Part shown: positions 22,480-35,060 of the stretch, one piece after another
How positions within the stretch are numbered: the first letter of the stretch is position 1
Layout: every line of letters starts with the position of its first letter
Source of the DNA: Solea solea
Taxonomy: Eukaryota; Chordata; Actinopteri; Pleuronectiformes; Soleidae
Direction: 5' to 3'
Length of the DNA stretch: 64,000 nucleotides
NCBI RefSeq assembly: GCF_958295425.1
Contig: NC_081136.1
Location: 32,350,843-32,414,842, forward strand
The notes under the pieces: model-generated
Told to the model about the DNA's origin: nothing
The model's input: only the letters and a program-made list of their open reading frames with translations
The model's database searches: none
Made by a program: the position numbers and the translations under genes

Positions 22480-22760
22480 ACAAGATAAGATAAGATAAGA
22501 TAGTTCTTTATTAGTCACAGAGTGGGCAAATTTACATTGTTACAGCAGAAAAGACAGTAAAGATAAAGGTAATAAATAATAAACATGCAAGTACAATACA
22601 GAAAAATATTAACAATATGACTATAAAAAGGTAAAAATAGTATGTACATTATAGACAGTTGGGCTTGATATTTACACTATAATAAATTAAATTATATATA
22701 ATGCAAATGTACTGTTTACTAGGAAAAAAAGTCCCATGTTTTCATTATAACATGCTATTA
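22480..22760 (+). repeat. LINE-type 3' tail with (AAGAT)n-like array
   Basis: A run of AAGATAAGATAAGATAAGAT leads into AGTTCTTTATTAGTCACAGA, GGGCAAATTTACATTGTTAC and AGCAGAAAAGACAGTAAAG. This arrangement is common at fish LINE ends. The remainder to about 22760 is A-rich. Orientation is tentative. Confidence 0.55.
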
Positions 22761-24395
22761 ACTGGTTGCTGGTGCCAATCCGAGCCAGTTCATCACATGT
22801 TTAGGGGAAATAATTTGTAATTAATAATTAAACGTATGCGTGAACATGAGCTTCAGTGTATAAAAAGTCAAGTTATTATACTCCTCGACTCATTTGCATT
22901 TGCATTATTTACATTTTATGCTACATTTTCACTGATTCACTGGGCTTGGAAGTTACCATTCAAAGGGGCTGTGGGTGGGGTGGTGACATTGGGCTTGTTC
23001 CAAAGATGGTAACCATGTATGTGCTGCTATCTAAATGAGGAAAGATAAGATAAGTTTAAAGAGAGCCAGAACAAACCAGCCTCATTATAAAGGTATAAGC
23101 TATATCTAAAGCTCTCATGTTTGGTTGTAAACGGTAATTGATGTTGAGCCAGGTAAAGCTATATACATCTATCTGTATGTACGCTTAGAATATGCAGCAT
23201 GTGCAGGAGAAATGATGAGCAGACAGAGTCAATTACACATTATTCAATCTTTTCCTCCAAAAATAGACCGTACCATCTGCTGCGCTGTTGGAATAAATCC
23301 CTGTGTACAATATTTTGTTTATAAATATCATCAGCCAGGAGGAGGTGTTCTTCGTTTTCCCAATCCAACTTTTCTTAATTGGTAACCAAATTAGAGACAT
23401 GACCTTTGATGAAACCCGAGTGTTGGTACAGGAACCTGCATGCATCGCGGCTTGTGTTTGCGAGAACGTGTCTGTGTGAGGAGGAAGGCAGAGAGGTGTG
23501 AGGAAATGAAATATGCCAAGGTATAGAAGAGGCTCAGATGAGGAGAAATGGAAGGAGAGGGTAACTTTTAACTTGGCCCCCACCCATCCCTCATATCAGC
23601 TGTCTGTTGAGCTTTCTCAAAAGCAATTTATTTTTAGATATTTCAAAAACTCATTTGAAGGCGATTTTCACTGTATGTCTGCAGCCCTCTCTCGCAGCCT
23701 CCCACCTCTGCACCAGTGTTACACCCCCCCAGCCCCCGCCCTCCCTCTCATGTGGCACTCGGTGTGTCTCAGAGCCCATTCTTTGGCAGTCAGCACAGTT
23801 TTGATTTAATTCTGAGGGCCATCTGTAGCAGGACACAGAAACTCATAGCCCTGCACAACACACCTCTGCACCCAGCTCTCGCTCTGCCCTTTGTGTCCTC
23901 TGCTCTCTCAGGACTCTGTACCTGTTTCTTTCTTCTTCACAATCAGCACCACCGCCCTCCAAATCCGACCCTTGGCTCTGTTGCTCCTCTGAACTCTCTG
24001 AACAAATCTCACACATGCAGGGGGAAAAATAAGTTTGCACTGCACCAAAGACTTTACTGCAGGTATTTACAGAAGCAAAACATTAGGGAGAATGGCAACA
24101 AGAATGTGCTGATTTTCAGCGCTATTGTTTGTGTTTAATTAACAGCTATTCTCCCAGGAGAGTTCAAATTAGTTTTTTTTTATTATAATTTTTGGTTATT
24201 CAAATATTTGGATACACCTGTACCTGTCTGCCCATTCCCCTTAATCACTGCAATGGTTTTGAATGTCCACTCTCATTTTCACGACGTATCAAAATCAGAT
24301 GCTTGCTGTGGGCTTAAAATATTTTGTATGAATCTCATCTAATCTAAAATAATCCTGTGCTTTGGGGCTTGATGTTTTAGACTCACATTACAGGC
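22761..24395. other. Unique intergenic sequence
   Basis: No supported gene. 23560-24010 is C-rich on the plus strand (Pro/Ser/Leu-rich open frames in several frames at once), which explains the long but meaningless frames there. Confidence 0.5.
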
Positions 24396-24530
24396 ACTTT
24401 TCTTATTTATTTAATGTTTATTTGGAAGGGACATTGCACATTTAATGAACATCAGTATGGAATACAAATGTAAATATGCCAGAGGTAGCATAATAACTAA
24501 ATTGCATTTGCAGTCCCTTTGTAAAATACA
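24396..24530. repeat. Probable LINE 3' tail fragment
   Basis: TTTATTTGGAAGGGACATTG, CACATTTAATGAACATCAGT, AAATGTAAATATGCCAGAGG and TTGCATTTGCAGTCCCTTTG resemble a frequent teleost LINE tail. It is followed by (CAA)n near 24540-24556. Confidence 0.5.
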
Positions 24531-27299
24531 AATAGTACACAACAACAACAACAACACATACAAGACAATCTAAGCACTGGGAAAAGTGTGCATGCACGCG
24601 TACATATGTCAGCTATGAATAGGAGAAGACCACAAAATAAAAAAAAAAACCTGTTGCTTGAGCTATATCTGTACATATATATATCTGTATATGTCATCTA
24701 TTTGCCTTCTAGCACCAGTGGTACCTTGAGAAATGTTGAATTTGAAGAAAAGCTGCACTAGCTCAGTGGACAACATCTCTCCTGCACATTACTCCCCATA
24801 GGCTGATTGGAGGTTACTCTGTGAGTGTCTTACTGTCAGGGAAAAGCAGTTTGGTGGTCAGGTGACTCTGTAAGCTCTGGTCAGAGATAAGCACCTGGCT
24901 GTGGAGCTTTTCTGTCAACAAGCACCCAGTCAAGAAGTGGCTGACAGCTCAGCACTAAAGAGTCCTAAATACTTCAAACTCTTCTCGTCTCACACTTTTT
25001 CCGATTCTTTCCTTCCCTCTGTCTGTCCAATACTTTCAACATCTCTTTAATCTCTTTATTTGGGAATAAATCTCACTCTGCCTCTGTGTTGTCCCAAAGA
25101 CTTTCCATCTGCCTGATTCCATCCAGTTCCCTTTAGATCACACTGTGACTGCCTTTGTTTTATTATTTCAATATTGAACTTCCCGTTACCTGTTAGCGGT
25201 CAGGATATATTGAGTTTATGACAAGTTGGTCCAATTTAATTCCACTTGGGGAGATAGTGGATATCTGCTCATTTTTGGCTGACTGTTGAAGTGATAGCTG
25301 CGGGTTGTGACACTAGTGTGAGTGTTAATTGGAAAGATCAAGTGGCCACAGTGCCTGGAATCCCTCATACCTTGATAACCTCCGGAAGAAATGTCCTCCT
25401 CAGTCTAATGAGTTTCTGCTCTTATCAGTTCCTGTGTAATGACACTTTTTAGGAAATGAGAAGATATTCTATCCTTCTATCCAACCAATTGTGATTTCTA
25501 TGGACAATTTGGAGTGTTAAGATAACTGGATTGTGCAGTAACTTCTTCAGCATGTGTGTGATGGTCTGGGTTATTTGTAAATTGTAAGTATAGAGTGCCA
25601 TCTGATTGTTGTTTTGAAGATACTTGAGTCCACTTTACGCTCCATTTTTTTTTACAGTCAAATAACCTATTATTCAAAATCAAAATTTTAATAACATCTC
25701 ATTTATTAAACTGTTGCACGTTCCGATATCTTATGAACACAGAGTCTCGGACATTATTTTCTGTCTTTTTCGTCACGTTTTCTCAACATCAGCAGGTGAG
25801 GTGTGAAAGTGCTGAGTCAGCAGTGCCTATAATAGGCTGGCTGATACTTTGTCTTGCTTGAGACCTTCACTGCTCCTCTGATGTCCATAACAAATTGCCC
25901 TAGGGTGTCGGCGTGATACAATAGCACACAGCCCAGGAATAATGACAAGCCTAATAAAGATGCAAGCGTGCGTGTGTACAACCCTTTTTGTTTCTCCTCA
26001 ACCAAACGGTTTTTGTTTTCAAGACCAGCCCATGGGGACTAAAGCCCTGGTATCAATGAGGCAGAACTTTAAATGACAGTTCTTAGTGTCTTTCCTCGTC
26101 TAAAGAACATTGACATTGTCCTGCATATTTCAATTGATGCCTCCGACACCAAATAAACCTTCTGCATGCGTTGAACACCGGGTTGTTAAGTGCATAGTAA
26201 GTCATTTCTGCAAACAATCACATGACATCCACTTTGACTACATAGGTAACTACATGTATACATTAGTCTTGTTTTTAGCACAACGTACAGTAGTAGTTAG
26301 TGGCCTCGGTTATTAACGTGTTAAAGTGTTTCATTGAGTGCAAATGGCTTACTGGTCAAGCTGTAAGTGGCTGTGTCATCCACGAGTCCTGCAGGGGGTG
26401 CAGTTCCCTCTGTTCAATACACACTCTCAGCCGTTAAAGAACAAACTGGTCTGGTTGATTTTGCTGCAGAAGCAGGATTTTATAATGTGTGCGCACTGGC
26501 GTGTGTGTGTGTGTGTTTACATGTGCGACTACATTTGCAAGTTGTGTGCTTGTGGAAATGATTCCATTCCAACATCATTGATGGAATCTCTCCCCGTGTT
26601 TTAAATCATTAACCCACCATTTAAAAGTGCTTAGACATACAGTAGTGGATGCTACAGTAGTGAGGCACTCAGGCCCTGCCACTCCTCAATCCAGACTTGA
26701 TGGGCTTTTTCTCATAGTCAGGGTCATTCACATGGACCTATGAGGCCCCATCACACTGAGCTCAGCGTGATAGATGAGAGCTCTTACTGTTGAGTCAAGC
26801 TTTCTCCCACCCTCTGCATCCACCCCCCAAAAGCTAAGCCACACATAAACTACGGCGCTGTCCCAGCATAGCATTGGCACAGACTCTCATAAACTTCCAA
26901 GGGCATAGATTCAAGTCAGCTTCATTAATATGTATTAGAAATTATTTTCCACTTTGTTAAGGCAAGTCTTGCAACACTGAAGGTTATGTCCAGTGGGTGC
27001 GTGTGCACTTTGAGTTGTGCCACACACAGTAGATTTTCAGTAATCTGTGTTCCATGGGTATTCAATACTTGCTCAGCAGAAAAAGGTAAATCAATTTTGT
27101 GTCGTGTTACTTACTCTGTTGTAGTACATTGTTGAGTTTGCGTACTCTATTATTAGAACCCAGAGCGTTTTTGTAATTACATTAGCATTCCTTTATAGCT
27201 GATATTTCAAGTTGAAATTAGGACTTCACTGTTAGTGAAATCTTAACTCAATATCAAGTCCAGCGCGACAGTGCCGGGATTCACTGGGCTTACATTGTG
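24531..27299. other. Unique intergenic sequence
   Basis: No supported gene or RNA. A short GT run is at 26504-26516. Several 60-70 codon frames have no context. Confidence 0.5.
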
Positions 27300-27450
27300 A
27301 ACGAATGGTGCACTGTGAGAGTGAATGTGTTGGACCTGCACCTGACTGGTGACCTGCCCAGAGTATACCCCTCCTTAGTTAGTTGGGATTGCCTCCAGTG
27401 GCCCTGCAACCCTCATGTGTTAGCTTTAATGAATGCATGAATGGATTGGT
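27300..27450 (-). repeat. Highly diverged LINE-tail-like repeat, reverse orientation
   Basis: Recognisable only by the order of weak blocks: GTGAGAGTGAATG, CTGGTGACCTGCCCAGAGTA, CCCTGCAACCCTCATGTG and GAATGCATGAATGGATTGG. Confidence 0.55.
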
Positions 27451-27580
27451 CATCACAGAGTCCAGACCTGCTGAGAATCTTTAGGACGTGCCGGGAAAAG
27501 ACTTGAAGCAGCAGTCCAACTCCTCAGTCATCAATCCAAGCCTTAATTAAGCTAAAGGTGATCCAGCAAAATAGTCTGAC
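27451..27580 (+). pseudogene. Tc1-like transposase, C-terminal remnant
   Basis: The bases TCCAGACCTG, then TGAGAATCTTTAGGACGTG, GACTTGAAGCAGCAGTCCAA and AGCTAAAGGTGATCCAGCAA correspond to the SPDLNPIENLW, LEKTL..GP and AVIKAKGGPTKY parts of Tc1-family transposases (catalytic C-terminal region). The frame is broken by at least one small deletion (the NPIE codons are lost) and by a large deletion in the middle. It is a dead copy of a DNA cut-and-paste transposase. Confidence 0.75.
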
Positions 27581-27928
27581 ATCAAGTTTGAATATCACCT
27601 ACTGGTGTACAGCTCCCACTTTAAACCAAGCGTGAAGGGGCATTTTTGCACACGGAGCAAATCAAGACAGACTTGGAAAAGGATGAGGGGGCATTTAGAG
27701 GCTTTACCACGACTGCAGCACATGCATATGAGCAATTACATTAAACAGGTTTTACTTTTACTTTGCACCTAATTGTTTTGTTTCTTTGCCAACGAACATT
27801 AAAACCACCAAGTGTGTTTAAGGTGTCATATTGTATGTCTAATGCCATCAGTCAGATTGCCTCTGCTCTCGTAATACTCCCATAGGCGCCCCGGTACTCT
27901 TAATTATTTCACTGATTAGTGGCAATCT

Positions 27929-27963
<35 letters not shown>

Positions 27964-29267
27964 GGAGAGAGTTGGGCATTGTTTCTTAATGGGGTATAAT
28001 ATTGGCAGCCCTGGCACAAAGCGTTGGGGAGCTCATTGGGGAGCTGGTGACATTGGGGGGCTAATTTTATTAAAGCCAGCAGGTTCCTTTCTAAAGCTTC
28101 TCATTATACCAGGTAACCAGGGACCCAGTGACAAGACCACTTAGCATTTAAAATATCCAGGTACTTGGAGATTCAGGTAAAAATGAATGGGAGGGTTGGG
28201 GGTTTTTAGAAGTTGGATAAAAGGGGAAGAAAACTTTTTTCTTTTCTAAGATTTCAGAAGAGGATTGAGCTCATATTACTTATCATTTATTAATGTAATT
28301 TGCTCATTTATATATTCGGCCTAAAGGTGTTATAGACCCCTTGTTGATGAAATGTCAAGAGTAATTTTAATGTGTTTTAAAAAAAAATGGGCATTCAATA
28401 GATTGTGAGTCCAACCCACAAATTACAGTTTTATAGCATTACAGCAACCTGCAGTAGCGTTATGAATATACACTCCCAGATGTCTAAAAATTAATCCAGA
28501 GAAAATGTCACTTAATTTTTCAAAAGAGCAGGATCTCAGCCTCTTTAAATTGAAAATATCATAATGACCGATTTTTACTGCGAAAGGCATCACACACAAG
28601 CACACGCACACACACACACACACATGGATACCATCCATGTGCAGGTTCATAACCAGAGAAGAGGATTCTCACCCTACATCCTTTAGAAAATAAGAAATTT
28701 AAATGAAGGTGTCAGCGCTCAGAAGATGGATAGGTCTCAGTTAATGTGTTTTTTTTTCCCCTCACTTGGTAGGAATTAACTCCTCTTCTCAACTCCGGCC
28801 CACCCGGGATCGGCAGAGTAATGAACCCTAAAAGGAAAATGCTGAGCATGTTTATCTTTTTTCCCGAGTCTCAGCTGCCACAGACCTACATTTCTTGATG
28901 CAACCCATGACTTATTGAGGGACTCGAAAGCAAACTCGCAAACATGTCCTCCATCTCATATTTGCTTATGGGTGTGTGCACTCAAGTGCGAAACTTAAGT
29001 TCATATGGTTGAAGATTCATGTGTATGTGCATGATTTTGCAGCAGTGCTATGTGTGCCTGGGGAGCTTTACGACTCCTATGTAATACAGAGGGAAAAAGC
29101 GTAATTTGTAAAAATTTGACTCTTACGCCCCTTCTCATCTAGTCCGTAGAGAAGGAAAATAGAGTTTAATATTAACTGATTTTCTGAACAAATGCAAACA
29201 GATATCCAATAAGCATGATACGTAACTATAAATATCTATACGAAAAACATATCTATCACATACAGCT
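27581..29267. other. Intergenic sequence with two microsatellites
   Basis: A TG run (27929-27952) passes into a GA run (27952-27970); a CA-rich run lies at 28591-28624. The rest, including the mixed-composition stretch 28640-29130, holds no supported gene. Confidence 0.55.
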
Positions 29268-29525
29268 GTGTTGTTTGCCGATAATGTTGCAATCTGTAGT
29301 GAGAGTTGGGGACAGGTGGAAAAGAGCCTGGAGAGGTGAATGAAGTTTAGTAGGAGCGAGACAGAATACCTGTGTGCAAAGGGTATGGTGAAGCTGCAAG
29401 GAGTAGGGATGCAATGGAGCAATGGACATTGCACAAGATAGGTGAAAAAGAGAGTACAGGCGGGACGGAGTGGGTGAAGATGAGTGTCAGGGGTGACGTG
29501 TGACAGAAGGATAGCGGCAGACTCC
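29268..29525 (+). pseudogene. Non-LTR retrotransposon reverse transcriptase remnant (RTE-like)
   Basis: TTGTTTGCCGATAATG encodes LFADN, a decayed form of the polymerase FADD active-site motif, in the order expected for a LINE palm domain. It is followed by the pieces CSESWGQVEKSLER, SRSETEYLC and, in another frame, VKKRVQAG and VSGVTCDRR. I recognise this series from abundant fish LINE ORFs. Stops and frameshifts interrupt it and the segment between SRSETEY and KKRVQAG is shortened. It encodes nothing functional now. The clade name is a best guess. Confidence 0.75.
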
Positions 29526-32232
29526 CTAAATTCTGACAAAAAGAAATACAAAATCTGATGCAAAATGTGTTAGTAACAGCTTGGTAGTTTAAATACTGTA
29601 AAAAAAGAAATTGGTTTCAGTAACTACTCAAGGTTGTGATGTTGGACTCTCCGTGGTAACACATACATGTAGTTTCTGAATCCCAGAGCCCATCCTGTTC
29701 TCTAGAAGGGAGGTTCAGGGTTGTCAACACAACCCCACAAGGCAGCAACTGACTGGGCTTTTGTCCTCTGTGTCCTGCCTGGATATGGTCCTCTGCTTCT
29801 CTGCTTGTTCTCTCTTAGCTTGACATCCATGACAATTACTTCAAGCCTTTAGGGACTGAATGCAAATTGCACTTGCAAGGGCACAATTGAAGTTCAGAAT
29901 GTATGGCGCCAACTTACAATGTACCCTACATGCACACTGTGAGTCAATAACTTTGTTAATTATTTAGCAAAATAGGGGACAAATATTTTTCTAAAACATG
30001 ACAAAAAAGTCAGCTTAAAGTCAACACGCCCTTGGAAAAGAGATTTACAATCTCAAAGGGATTAGCCTGGTTACATATAAAAAATAAATAAATATTGTAC
30101 ATTAACTAAAGGTTTACCTTTCTTTCAATTCTACCACAACTGAAAAATGCATTGTGCCGTCGTAAATTCAAAGTCTCTTCACAACAATTATAGCGGAAAT
30201 AGCAAGCGTCTACAGAGAAGAGCAGGTGGCAGCAAGTTTTTGCCCCTTCACACCTTCCCCCCGTTTGCAGATAAATTAGATGGATATTGACATTAATTAG
30301 GTATCTTCAAACTAACCAGTCCAGTCTTCAGCATTATCTAGTCATCCATTAAAATTGTATTATGTGCCCAGTGGATATTTTTTCCCCCTCCTAACAAGAT
30401 AACCGTCCATCAATCTGTGTCAGCTGTTGAGATGTGGGTAATGAGTGGCTTCTCTCGATAACCATAAATAATACAACACACCTTATCAATCACACTGCCC
30501 ACCGTGTAATGCAACATTGATCCATTGCTACGATTCTCCACATTAGGGTTGTCGCATTTTATTTGGTATTATTTCAAACGTGGCGTGTCAAATTCTCCTT
30601 CAAGCCTTGCTGCAGTCTCGTAGACCATATGAAGTAGCACCCCTTAGGATCCAGCAGAGGGCACTCGTAAGGTTCCAACTTCAGTGACTTTGGCAAAGGC
30701 AGTCACGGCAGCACCAAATAGCCACAACTCACTGTAAGAGTAATATTGTTCATAAAAAGAGAGCTGCACTCAATCAGACTCTGTATTTTAACATAGCACC
30801 TATGTAACATTATTAAATTTTAGTTAAAAAGCTGTTGGAGGTTCCTCCTGTTGTCAATGATTTCCCTTTTATTCCATCCAACTCTTAGTGTTATAAAACT
30901 TTAAAATAATGAAAACCATACTATGTGCTTCCATACTATTAAGAGTAAATACAGGCAATTCAACTAACAACTTCTCTCAAATCCTGAGTATTCCGACACT
31001 GATGCTCTAATGACTCACTTAAGTCATTTTCAGACACAAACTCCAAATAATGTCCGAAAATTAGCGTTGGGTGAATGCAGAAGGAGATTGTCTGAGTGAG
31101 CCACGTGCACAACAGCTGTAGAATCTCCTGAGGATCCAGACGAGGCATGAACATGCAGGAGGAAGGACACTCACTGTGGATCAGTCAGAATTTGTCCTGC
31201 ATTCTCACAGGAACTGGCAGGAGAATCTCTTGCAAACGTTTGCTTTCACACATACATTACATTTCTTCTGGTCAATCTCTGGAGAATGTCCATACGTGTC
31301 TGAAGGCAACCTGTGTCTTTTGGTCACAAACATGCTTTTCTAAGAGCTATTGTTGCCTCCCGTCAGCTGTGATTAGTAGAAGTTGTGTCCCAAGACACTG
31401 CCTGTTTTTTCTCTCCTCTCTAAAACATGTTTTTGCCACATTCAATCTGTCATAAAATGTGAAACACTCACCCAGAAAGCATTTTTTTTTATATTGTTCT
31501 TGTCATTTGTCGAGAAGTGCCACAGTTAATCCCACAGGATGATTGCCAGACCCCATACTTCCATTTGATTATAATTCTCCCATCAAAGATCAGCCCGTCT
31601 GATTGTTTTGTGCCATGTTTGACGAGATTACGGCCCTTTTCCCCCTTTTATTATACATGAAGATTGTGTTAGATATGTCACTTCCTACTGGACATTTAAT
31701 TGGAACTGCCACAATAACAGCCACCATGATGTGGACAAAAGAAATCATGCCAAACCTAATATATTTTTATTTCAGTATTTGTGACTATAAAGGCAATTGC
31801 TGTTGCCTTTAGGCAAAAGCGAAACAAACAAAAAAAAACTATGCATCAGCTGCATTACATTATAGTCCATTTGTGGAGAAATGGTATGTCTGGTTTTGAT
31901 GTATGACATACGTCAATATATGGACATACCCTAAAATTTCAATCTCTTTTAAAGTTTACATTTGCCTGAGCCTGTGTTAGTGCCAGATATTTACTGTTAA
32001 CCGAATGCATTATATGATTAAACAGCTGCCACATGAGGCGCAGCCAAGTTAGTGATGCTTTTCACCCTGAAACTCGATTAAGCCAAAAATGGTGAATCAG
32101 CTTATTTAGAGGTTGTTGAGACCAAACACACATTTTACAGACCATTCAGCAAACTATGGAGAGTGACTCATGATACGGTGGTTCCGCTCCCTAACTTGGA
32201 GGGAAAAAAGTCTATTTATTTAATTTACTTAC
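29526..32232. other. Unique intergenic sequence
   Basis: No supported gene. 30960-31440 may be an old dispersed element (mixed composition, overlapping frames on both strands), but I cannot show ends. Confidence 0.45.
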
Positions 32233-32412
32233 CTTTACCGACCCCATTTTATCTACCTTACTGTGACTCTCTTCCAGTCCACCCTTCATTTCATCCTTAG
32301 CTTCAATTTCTTTGTTCAAATCAGGTGAGGCATCATATTGGATTTTTTTACCATGACGCTCATATCTGCTGTATTTTGTGAGTTTTATACCCTGGGCCAC
32401 AGTGAGGTACAT
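32233..32412 (-). CDS. Candidate internal or first coding exon of an unrecognised gene
   Basis: On the minus strand an acceptor-like TTTTATGCTTTATAG is immediately followed by ATG at 32412. The frame stays open for exactly 60 codons to AAAG/GTAAGT, a near-perfect donor (GT at 32232-32231). The peptide starts MYLTVAQGIKLTKYSRYERH and is rich in Lys and Glu after residue 33 (DLNKEIEAKDEMKGGLEESH). There are no membrane segments. I do not recognise a family. Phase 0 at both ends, the ATG at the exon start and the strong donor favour a real exon. Against it: the AT-rich context, a weak polypyrimidine tract, no partner exon found nearby, and a TATAAAA word inside it. Low complexity in the second half could also arise by chance. 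Confidence 0.35.
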
Positions 32413-34339
32413 CTATAAAGCATAAAACGCAAACAAATATCAGTCATTTCTTTGAAAACCTTACCTCAGCAACAGGAACTGTATATAAGCTGTTTCTGTT
32501 GCTGTCTCTGAATTACCATATTATGACACAAAGCAAAATTAAATGATGGTAACAAACATTAAAAACTTGTTTGTACGTGGCAGCAGTATGTAATGGTCCG
32601 TTGTGATCAGGGGAACTTTGCGACAACAAACTAGAAAAGTACCAGTGAAAGTAGAGGATTGCTATATTTCTGTAGCCACAGGCTTGGACAGCCGTTGCCC
32701 GGGTGAATCATATACCAAGTCCCCTCTCGTCTCTGACCCAGAAGCTTCAGCAGTCACGCGAAAGGATTGGCTTAGATTACTATGCTTCAATGCATCAAAA
32801 GCGACCTGCCCAGGGGCAAATTTGATTGGGTAAAACACGGCATCCGTGGCTATTTTCCGTGTGTAAGAATGGCAGCCCACAGCAATGCACCAGCGGAGCA
32901 GGTTCATAATACATATTTATACCGGCAGCCTGTGGAACATTTATACCTTTACTCTTTCCATTTATGTGTTGCTCCTTATCTACTTACCCCTGGCTGTGTT
33001 TTTCATTTATGTCAGGAGATTTGTCTTTTGTGTATTTTTTATTTTTTTTTACTATTATCATATTCATTTTTCGTTGCTCACCTTGTGGAGGGAAGCTCTG
33101 GGGAATGTATGATGGAGGCAGGTGGCAATGAATAAGAACGTGATGGCCCTAATACCAAACTTTTGAAAGACTTTTCTTTGTAGCCTTTTTTTTTTTGTCT
33201 CTTGAAGACGATGTACTGTTTACAGGAGCCGATCTGACAGTTTTTTAAATAATGATTGATCATCCACAATCTATCTGGAGCGAATTGTAAAGATCATGAC
33301 AAACTTGAATAATAACGTGAATCCATGTGTTTAAAAAGGATGCATTCCTCCGTAACTTTTGCTGATAATTGTTATAATCTATTGCACCATCCTAAAAGTG
33401 CAGCTGACAGTTAAAAACAATCTATGTAAGCAGTATAAACAGAAAGTGGTGACTGAGATAGTCACATACAAGCCAAAATGTGCATTTAAGCTGTGAAAAA
33501 GGAGGAATTTATGACACTGATACACATTTGAGATGCATGTGTCTTGAATACAGAATTGTGTTTACAATTGTTCCAAAGAGATAAATCGATTCAGGTGTGG
33601 ATTTAACGCTAGATTTGCTTATAGCTGCTAAACTTTGCCGGTTGTGTTTATTGCTTCTTATCATCTCCATGACATCCGTGGCCCTTTTTTCTTTCTTGTG
33701 CACACCATGAATCGAGCCCCGTGGACTAATTAACGACATGATTATGAGTTAAAGGCTAAGTCTCCGTATTGATATGGATTGTGTAAGACCAATCAAAGGA
33801 TAAGATCAACCTTTTGTCCTATCTTGAATAAAGGGAGTTGTAAAAGACAAGGGTCATTAAGAGCCCAACCCTCCTTTTTTTCCTCTCTGAATGAATCGCA
33901 ATCATACACTGAATCATACACTGAAGAACCCTGCAATTTCCTGTTGGTTCATGAGCTTAAAAACAAACCTCTGGGTGTAATTTCTTTGCTAATTGGCCTG
34001 AGTTGAGTCAGGAACAGTTGTAAATGCAGCAATTATTGGTCACACTGGATATAGTCTGCAGCAATAATACATCTTCTCTTTTGCCATGAGTACCTCAACG
34101 GCACAGGCACCGAGTGATTTGACTGACATGAAATCTTACAATGGTGAACAATGCAGTAATGGCAAAGAAAATCTTTGCAGATACAATTGCTTGTTGCCAT
34201 TATGCACCAGGGCCTCTTTTGCTTTTGAGGAGCAGACATGAAATTGCTGTGCTATTATCCAACCGGTTCCTCCCTTTCTCACATGATCTGTTCTTGAATA
34301 AAGTTGTCCTGATTTTTCTGTGTGCGTGCACGTCTGTTA
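32413..34339. other. Unique intergenic sequence
   Basis: 32630-32910 has open frames on both strands (plus 32603-32833, minus 32907-32662) and a few CpGs, but no start, splice or family signal. 32990-33070 is T-rich. No supported gene. Confidence 0.4.
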
Positions 34340-34520
34340 CTCAGGTTGTGGGGACTTAAATGTGTTCACTGGGGCTTTTCTTCCTTATGGAGACAAACCT
34401 GAAGTCCTGTGATTGTAAATAATTAAATTTAGGTAAAGGCATGCGTTAATATTAAGGTTAAGGGTATGCATTAGAGTTAGGGAAGTAGCAGGTATGGTTT
34501 AACGATATATGAGTATACAT
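34340..34520. repeat. Copy of the CCTAACC-type dispersed repeat, opposite orientation
   Basis: TTGTGGGGACTTAAATGTG, CTTATGGAGACAAACCTGAA, GGTTAAGGGTATGCATTAGA and GTTAGGGAAGTAGCA are the reverse-complement counterparts of the blocks at 6541-7030. Confidence 0.55.
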
Positions 34521-34544
34521 CTCCAGGAAAATAATTGTGAGTTA

Positions 34545-35060
34545 AAGGCGACATAGAATGCTTGTATCACACATATATGTTAGTTATGGAGGTCTACTTA
34601 CATATATTAACTTGTTTTCATGATTAAAAACCTCCTAATCGCTGCAAACGAGACGATCAAAATATCTCCTCGCTGACGCTCTCGTCAGCCGCGCTGTTTC
34701 AGACCAAACAGTTGCTGTGATTGGCCAGCCAACGAGAGCTTTCCTACTGTCCTGTGATTGGCCAGGTACCTGGAAGTGACGTAATAGATAGGCCAGCGCT
34801 CAGATACACAGCTCCCCCTCTGGCACGGTGGATGCTCTGCATCTCAGCAGCTACAACGAGACTAGTTCTTCTTCTTCTTCTGCGGTTGAATGTACGCAAC
34901 CGGATGTGCCCGGACTAGTGCCCGCACCGGGAGGCGCTACGGTGGTGAGGATTTCTGATGACGACATCAAATTAAGTGTCGATCCGCTTCGCAGAGCCCA
35001 GGAAAACAATACAACACTATTTTCTCAGCAGTGGCTGAACTGTTTGTTCTGAAACTTTAG
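34545..35060. promoter_or_regulatory. CpG-rich island with inverted CCAAT boxes and a CRE-like site
   Basis: Within this otherwise CpG-poor desert, 34640-34990 is dense in CpG. It contains two GTGATTGGCCAG boxes (inverted CCAAT, near 34717-34728 and 34755-34766), 38 bases apart, then TGACGTAA near 34778. An open frame follows (34796-35052, plus) that reads DALHLSSYNETSSSSSSAVE and later VRISDDDIKLSVDPLRRAQE. It lacks an ATG; GGTG/GTGAGG near 34944 could be a donor. This may be a promoter with a first exon, or a GC-rich dispersed repeat that carries an old promoter. I cannot tell which. Confidence 0.35.
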
